A DNA stretch of 15,000 bases from Deinococcus indicus (GTDB taxonomy: Bacteria > Deinococcota > Deinococci > Deinococcales > Deinococcaceae), in assembly GCF_002198095.1 (NCBI RefSeq), contig NZ_NHMK01000016.1, positions 1 through 15,000 on the forward strand, given 5' to 3'. Positions 9,040-15,000 of this stretch are shown here, in pieces. The first letter of the stretch is position 1. Each line of letters begins with the position of its first letter. Under the pieces are notes generated by a model that did not search any database, was not told where the DNA came from, and saw only the letters and a list, made by a program, of their open reading frames with translations. Made by a program: the position numbers and the translations under genes.

Positions 9040-9249
9040 ATGACTCAGATAGAACTGAACATCACTGGCATGACCTGTGGCCACTGTCAGGCAGGCGTGA
9101 CCCAGGCCCTCAAGAGCGTCCCGGGTGTCAGCGACGCGCAGGTGGACCTGGGAACCGGCAAGGCCGTCGTGCAGGGCAACGCCGAGCCTGAGCAGCTCGT
9201 CGCGGCTGTGGTCGAGGAAGGCTACGGCGCCCAGGTGGCGCACCCGTAA
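9040..9249 (+). CDS. copZ: CopZ-type copper chaperone (HMA domain)
   Basis: The 69-residue single HMA domain binds Cu(I) through GMTCGHC (Cys 13 and 16) and hands it to the HMA domains of CopA or to the CsoR sensor. The beta-alpha-beta-beta-alpha-beta order is visible (IELNITGMTCGHC / VTQALKSVPGV / AQVDLGTGKAVV / PEQLVAAVVEEGYGAQV). Length is typical. A strong AGGAGGAG precedes ATG 9040. The stop overlaps the csoR start by one base (TAATG), so the two are coupled. It is the first gene of the plus-strand operon controlled by the G-tract promoter. Confidence 0.95.
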   Translation: MTQIELNITGMTCGHCQAGVTQALKSVPGVSDAQVDLGTGKAVVQGNAEPEQLVAAVVEEGYGAQVAHP

Positions 9250-9593
9250 TGGCGAAGCAGACGACCGCTGAGCTGCCGGAGGCGACCCCCCTCCAGGGGA
9301 AGCAGTGTCACACAGGCCAGCACCTCTGCATGCCGGAGGACAGCCGCAAGCGCGCCGCGCGTCGTCTCGCCATTGCCCGCGGCCACCTCGAGAGCATTCG
9401 CCGCTCCCTGGAAGACCCGGACGTATACTGCGTGGACGTCCTGCGGCAGATCAAGGCCGTGCAGGGCGCGCTGGACGGCGCGGCGAACGTGGTCCTGCGC
9501 GGGCACCTCGAAGCGCATGTGGCCACCGCGGCGACGCGCGGCGACGAGAAGGAAATCGTCGACGAGTTGATGGACGTCTTCAAGTACATCTGA
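9249..9593 (+). CDS. csoR: CsoR-family copper-sensing repressor (C-H-H variant)
   Basis: The 114-residue all-helical metalloregulator would repress copZ and copA until Cu(I) binds. The core reads RLAIARGHLESIRRSLED, then YCVDVLRQIKAVQGAL and LRGHLEAHV. The sensing residues are C61, H86 and H90: actinobacterial and Bacillus CsoR have Cys at the last position, here it is His. To my recollection Thermus CsoR is also C-H-H, so this may be a Deinococcota/Thermus variant. The N-terminus is about 30 residues longer than the minimal fold and contains C20, H21, H25 and C27 (QCHTGQHLC), a possible extra metal site. RcnR/FrmR-type members are alternatives, but the copper neighbours favour CsoR. Start ATG 9249 overlaps the copZ stop. 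Confidence 0.9.
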   Translation: MAKQTTAELPEATPLQGKQCHTGQHLCMPEDSRKRAARRLAIARGHLESIRRSLEDPDVYCVDVLRQIKAVQGALDGAANVVLRGHLEAHVATAATRGDEKEIVDELMDVFKYI

Positions 9594-9618
9594 AACCACG
9601 CCCGCAGGACATCTTCAG

Positions 9619-9642
9619 GGGGGCGGACGTGGGTCCGCCCCC
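9619..9642 (+). terminator. Hairpin between csoR and the glutaredoxin gene
   Basis: GGGGGCGGAC (9619-9628), loop GTGG, GTCCGCCCCC (9633-9642): a perfect 10-bp, very G/C-rich stem followed by TGTTC. It could be a partial terminator, making copZ-csoR message more abundant than the downstream genes. Confidence 0.6.
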
Positions 9643-9661
9643 TGTTCACGTGAGGTTCTCC

Positions 9662-9898
9662 ATGCCGAAAGTCATCCTGTATGCCACACCGACCTGCCCG
9701 GATTGCCATGCGCTGCGCCTCTGGTTTGGTCGGCGCGGCGTCTCCTTCGAGGAACGGGATCTGACCAACCCTGCCGTGGCAGACGAGGCAAAAGCGCAGT
9801 ACGGCGTGCGTGTCGCGCCCATCACCGTGGTGGGCGAACACTTTTTCTACGGCACCTTTGACCAGCAGCGACCAAAGATCGAAGCCCTCCTTGGTTGA
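9662..9898 (+). CDS. Small glutaredoxin-like protein (CPDC)
   Basis: This 78-residue thioredoxin-fold protein has the redox motif CPDC (residues 12-15, [11 protein letters not shown]), the cis-Pro segment VAPITVV and a C-terminal helix ([10 protein letters not shown]). Length and lack of a signal peptide match cytosolic Grx/NrdH-type reductants of disulfides or glutathione-type mixed thiols. The active site CPDC differs from the classic CPYC. ATG 9662 is preceded by TGAGG at about 6 nt. It sits between csoR and a copper ATPase gene on the same strand, so it may protect or reduce the Cys metal sites of CopZ, CsoR or Csp under copper stress; that role is inferred. Confidence 0.88.
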   Translation: MPKVILYATPTCPDCHALRLWFGRRGVSFEERDLTNPAVADEAKAQYGVRVAPITVVGEHFFYGTFDQQRPKIEALLG

Positions 9899-9956
9899 TC
9901 CGCTGCGAGAGCTGATCAGCATCGGGCAACGCTGGTCTGATGGACAGGAGGCAGGC

Positions 9957-12320
<2,364 letters not shown>

Positions 12321-12333
12321 GTCAGCAAAAGGA

Positions 12334-12361
12334 GCGCCCCCACCGCAGGCGGTGGGGGCGC
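12334..12361. terminator. Bidirectional terminator between convergent genes
   Basis: GCGCCCCCACCGC (12334-12346), loop AG, GCGGTGGGGGCGC (12349-12361): a perfect 13-bp stem 14 nt after the ATPase stop. It is preceded by CAAAAGGA, which gives a short T run on the minus strand, so it can serve both the ATPase operon and the convergent propeller gene. Confidence 0.75.
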
Positions 12362-12407
12362 GTGTGCTCTATGTCAGATGGGGGCCTGTGACGAGCGGCG
12401 CCCCGGC

Positions 12408-13459
12408 TCAGTGGTGGCTGCCGTGGTCCCCGCCCGCTGGTTCACCCAGCGCCAGGTTCCGAGTTCCCCCTCCAGCGGGTTGCAGAGGCGAGAAGCTCAC
12501 GCCGTTCGGGCCACGGCTGGTGGGCACCTGGGCAACCGTCCGGCGCGCGGCGAGGTCCACCACCGAGAGGGTATTCGCGTACGTGTTGGTCACGTAGGCG
12601 AAGCGCCCCGTTGGGTCCACCGTGACCCCGTGGGCACCCGTGCCGGTGGTGATGTTCGCCACCACGCTGAACTTCGCCGCGTCGATCACCGAGAGGGCGG
12701 TTCCGGGACGCTCGGGAGTGCCCTGGTTGGCGACCAGTACGAAGCGGTTGTCCGGCGTCACGGTGACCTGGATGGGACCGGGGCCGACCGCCACCTTGCC
12801 CAGCACCTTGCGGGTGGCCACGTCGATGCGGGCCACTGCGTTCTCGTCCCGCAGGGTCACGTACGCCACCCGGTTGTTCGGGGAGAAGGCGACCTGCGCC
12901 GGGGCCTTGCCGACGGGCGTGTCCGCGACCCGACGAGCTGTACGGGTGTCGATCCAGCTCACGCTGCCTGAACCGGTGTTCGCCACCAGGACCCAGCGCC
13001 CATCCGGGCTGGGCCTCAGGCCGTGGGGGTGAGAGCCTACCGTCACGGTGGTCAGGGGCTTCAGGGTCAGGGCGTCAATGATGGAGACGCTGCCCGCTTC
13101 CCCGTTGGTCACGTAGGCCCGCTTGCCGTCCGGACTGACGATGACGTGGGCGGGCGCGGCACCGGTCGGCACGCTGCCTAGCACCCGGAGGGAGACGGCG
13201 TCGATCTTCACGGCCTGGGCGTTCTGCCCGAGGACGGCCCAGGCACTCTTGCTGTCCGGAGACAACTGCACGTTGTGCGGTGCGGGGACGCCGCTCAGGG
13301 TGGCCCGGACCCGGTTCGTGGCGACGTCCACGACGGTCAGCCGCTGCCCTCATCCGCGACCCAGAGCGTGCCCCGTGGGGCCGAAGCCCCCCCTGCCAGA
13401 GCGGCGGCGGACAGAGACAGCAGGGTGAGGGAGAGGACCAGGGGGGAACGATGTGGCAT
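12408..13459 (-). pseudogene. Exported YVTN beta-propeller protein, frameshifted after the signal peptide
   Basis: The long frame (13331 to 12408) encodes about seven propeller blades of YVTN type, each with a SPDG(K/R)xAYVTN-like strand and a xVSxIDxxT strand, ending in a His tail (GDHGSHH). The expected N-terminus lies upstream in another frame. ATG 13459, with GGAGG at 8 nt, opens a signal peptide (MPHRSPLVLSLTLLSLSAAA-LA) and continues GTLWVADEGSG, then hits TGA. The text resumes one base off as LTVVDVATNRV. Adding one base near 13339-13345 gives a normal protein of about 348 residues. These propellers are exported and often accompany metal-handling genes; the ligand or partner is unknown. 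If the shift is real, the long frame has no export signal. It follows cueP on the same strand. Confidence 0.8.
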
Positions 13460-13470
13460 GGACACAACCT

Positions 13471-13492
13471 CCAGGGGATGGGGGGGGGGAGG
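13471..13492 (-). promoter_or_regulatory. G-tract before the propeller gene, similar to the CsoR-type operators
   Basis: The top strand reads CCAGGGGAT, ten G, then AGG, directly upstream of the Shine-Dalgarno of the propeller gene. It shares CCAGGGG and the following G run with the tracts at 8923-8937 and 9000-9016. It could place this gene under CsoR. The run of ten G is also prone to slippage. I cannot identify a convincing -35/-10 here. The rest of the interval (13493-13607) holds a small inverted repeat, AGCTTG-TGCT-CAAGCT (13511-13526), and no gene. Confidence 0.35.
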
Positions 13493-13607
13493 CTTCCTCA
13501 GGTCACCCGGAGCTTGTGCTCAAGCTGGAGGAAGTCATGAAGAGGCAAGAGGGCAGGCACTGGGCGCCGGGCCGTCCAGAGGATTGGGCTGACCTGAAGG
13601 CGGAATC

Positions 13608-14144
13608 TCAGCGCAGCCGGAGCGTGGTGATGCAGGTGTCACTGCCCGGCAGGGTGGCCAAGGTGCCCCGGGTGGTCTTCCCCTGAGCGGTGAGCGTGAC
13701 GTTGTACTGCTGGCCGCGGTCGAGCCACAGCTCCAGGAAGCCGTTGTCGAGCGTCCGCACGGTCTTTCGCAATACGGTCTTTCCCGCTCGCGTTGTGACT
13801 TGTACCTTGACCGGCGTGTTCACCAGTTCGCCCTGGCAACCCGAGGTGAAGTGCGTCTTACAGGGGTGGGTCTGGTTGATGTAGGGCGCGATGGCGACCA
13901 CCATCTGCCCTTTGGGCAGGGCGACGGCCCTCTTCTGGCCGTCCGGGAAGGTGAAGTGGACGGCCTCGGGAGTCACATAGCTTTGCAGCCCGCCCTGAGC
14001 GCGCCAGGTGTTGGCCAGCTTCAGCGCCTGCTGGGGGCTGACGCCGTTGAGGAGCGTGGGGGTTGGGGCACGGCCGGGCTGTTGCGCGAACGCGAGCGTG
14101 CCCAGGAGCGTGCCAGTGAAGAGCATCAGGTGGGTCTTGTGCAT
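13608..14144 (-). CDS. cueP: CueP-family periplasmic copper-binding protein
   Basis: This 178-residue exported protein has a signal peptide (MHKTHLMLFTGTLLGTLAFA-QQ) and the CueP signature block VVAIAPYINQTHPCKTHFTS followed by GCQGEL, then DNGFLELWLDRG and TCITTLRL. Three Cys at 95, 103 and 171 have spacing 8 and 68, the same as I recall for Salmonella CueP (C96, C104, C172), where they bind copper. CueP holds copper in the envelope and can supply it to enzymes. ATG 14144 was chosen over an upstream TTG (14165) because the signal peptide begins there and AGAGG lies about 10 nt before it. It is on the same strand as, and upstream of, the propeller gene. Confidence 0.9.
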   Translation of the reverse strand: MHKTHLMLFTGTLLGTLAFAQQPGRAPTPTLLNGVSPQQALKLANTWRAQGGLQSYVTPEAVHFTFPDGQKRAVALPKGQMVVAIAPYINQTHPCKTHFTSGCQGELVNTPVKVQVTTRAGKTVLRKTVRTLDNGFLELWLDRGQQYNVTLTAQGKTTRGTLATLPGSDTCITTLRLR

Positions 14145-14177
14145 AGCAGTCGCCTCTGAGGTCAAGGTAGCGGCGCC

Positions 14178-14184
14178 GTGTTAA
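14178..14184 (-). promoter_or_regulatory. Weak half-site-like element and -10 candidate before cueP
   Basis: On the minus strand TTAACAC (14184-14178) is followed after 8 nt by TACCTT (14169-14164), the same spacing as in the three repeat-type promoters. However, the partner half-site 11 bp upstream (GAAATAC) matches poorly. The remaining interval up to 14327 holds an inverted repeat (14204-14225) and no gene. Confidence 0.25.
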
Positions 14185-14203
14185 GCCAGTATTTCGCCCA
14201 GTC

Positions 14204-14225
14204 CCGTCGTCTGGGTCCACGACGG
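14204..14225. repeat. Inverted repeat with 8-bp centre between cueP and the recombinase gene
   Basis: CCGTCGT (14204-14210), CTGGGTCC, ACGACGG (14219-14225). Tyrosine recombinase core sites are short inverted arms around a 6-8 bp centre, and this lies about 100 bp from the end of a tyrosine recombinase gene. A cueP operator is equally possible. Confidence 0.3.
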
Positions 14226-14327
14226 TCTCAAAGCTGGGGCGGGGAGGCAGAGGAGAAGTTCAAACGAGCATGCGGCATTGGTTCGGCGAACGAAAGTAGC
14301 TCTGCACCTGGAGGCACACCTGCTGGT

Positions 14328-15000
14328 TTACCCCTGGGTTCGCCGCCACCGCCGCAGTTCTGCATCGGCCGTACTGTCACTCACCTCGGCGTATCGCAGT
14401 GTCGTCTGGATGTGCTGATGGCCCAGGCGCTTCCGAATGGTCGCCAGGCTAACCCCACCGTTGACCAGCTCTGTCGCGTGGCTGTGCCGGAGCTGGTGCA
14501 GCGTGCAAGTCACCCCTGCCCGTTCCGTGTATCCCTGCCAGCGCTCCTGCACACTCTGATACCTCAGCGGTCCCCCTCGCCCATTCTTGGTGGCCTGGAA
14601 CAGCGGGCCGTGGGTATAGCCAAGGCCGTGCAGGTAGCGCCGCAGCGCGTTCACCAGTCTGGGATCGTCGAGCAGCACCGTCCGCTTCCGGCTGCCCTTG
14701 CCCAACACGGTCAGGTGTTCATCGCCCCGGGTGAGGTCGAGGTCCTGTACATGTACCCCCAGAGCTTCACCAATCCGCAGCCCCGTTTCGAAGACCAGTC
14801 GGAACAGCAGGGCGTCCCGCGCCTGTTCTGCTGGAATCTCGGCGAAGATGCGCTCGACCTCTTCCCGACGAAGTCCTCGCGGATGTGGAGGCGGCAGGCT
14901 GGGACGCTCCAGATGCAGGGTGGGGTCGCGGTCAAGCAGGTCACGCTGTAACGCCCAGCGGTAGAAGCGTTCGAGCGCCGTCTGTTTGCGATTCCGGGTC
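14328..15000 (-). CDS. Tyrosine recombinase/integrase (C-terminal 223 residues; N-terminus outside the window)
   Basis: The frame is open from the right edge (first full codon at 14999) to TGA at 14328. The start of the visible part (LERFYRWALQRDLLDRDPT) is the end of the core-binding domain. The catalytic domain has a complete residue set: R75 (ETGLRIGEAL), K101 (VLGKGSRKR), H168 and R171 (HQLRHSHATELV), H194 (LGHQHIQTT) and nucleophile Y203 (LRYAEVS), numbered from the first visible residue. It therefore looks functional. The compact XerD-like form is compatible with TnpI-type resolvases of some Tn3-family transposons or with a stand-alone integrase. It is on the same strand as cueP, with about 180 nt between them. 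Assignment to the transposon whose end is at 775 is inference. Confidence 0.9.
   Translation of the reverse strand, partial: TRNRKQTALERFYRWALQRDLLDRDPTLHLERPSLPPPHPRGLRREEVERIFAEIPAEQARDALLFRLVFETGLRIGEALGVHVQDLDLTRGDEHLTVLGKGSRKRTVLLDDPRLVNALRRYLHGLGYTHGPLFQATKNGRGGPLRYQSVQERWQGYTERAGVTCTLHQLRHSHATELVNGGVSLATIRKRLGHQHIQTTLRYAEVSDSTADAELRRWRRTQG

Overview
This is a high-GC accessory region devoted to copper handling. It is most likely from Deinococcus or a relative in Deinococcota: several promoters place a TAnnnT -10 a few bases before the start codon (leaderless or nearly so), the gene families fit, and coding density is high. The taxonomic assignment is inferred from style and gene content only.

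Layout. Positions 1-400 hold one end of an IS1-family insertion sequence on the minus strand, including a complete-looking -1 frameshift signal (slippery C CCA AAA, 6-nt spacer, 17-bp stem) joining insA to insB. It abuts the 3' end of an interrupted gene (about 401-507) that is start/stop coupled to a small unknown gene (504-773). At 775-812 lies a sequence with the length and end signatures of a 38-bp Tn3-family terminal inverted repeat, pointing rightward. All copper genes lie inside this end. A tyrosine recombinase with a full catalytic set runs off the right edge (14328-15000). The simplest reading is a Tn3-family transposon carrying copper resistance, with tnpA and the second repeat outside the window; this is an inference.

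Copper genes. (i) 1069-3510 (+): secreted DUF305 protein, OmpR-type response regulator and histidine kinase. (ii) 3692-4114 (-): cytosolic Cys-rich four-helix copper storage protein. (iii) 4362-5251 (-): exported C39-type peptidase with a TPR tail, split by a one-base frameshift. (iv) 5433-8870 (-): copA (CPC-type Cu(I) ATPase with two HMA domains) followed by two tandem paralogues of unknown function sharing SCGKPA. (v) 9040-12320 (+): copZ chaperone, CsoR-family repressor, a small glutaredoxin, and a His-rich CopB-like ATPase with CPD in place of CPC/CPH. (vi) 12408-14144 (-): an exported YVTN beta-propeller, frameshifted just after the signal peptide, and a periplasmic CueP.

Regulation. 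Two circuits can be read from the DNA. CsoR probably acts on the divergent copA/copZ region, where near-identical CCAGGGG...-type G tracts fill the spacer of each promoter; a third such tract precedes the propeller gene. Separately, 11-bp-phased direct repeats of TTTACAG type lie a constant 8 nt before a -10 element at three promoters (DUF305 operon, storage protein, C39 peptidase). They are well placed to be activator boxes of the response regulator at 1721-2389. Together the genes would bind copper outside the membrane (DUF305, CueP), shuttle it in the cytosol (CopZ), store it (Csp) and export it (CopA, CopB-like).
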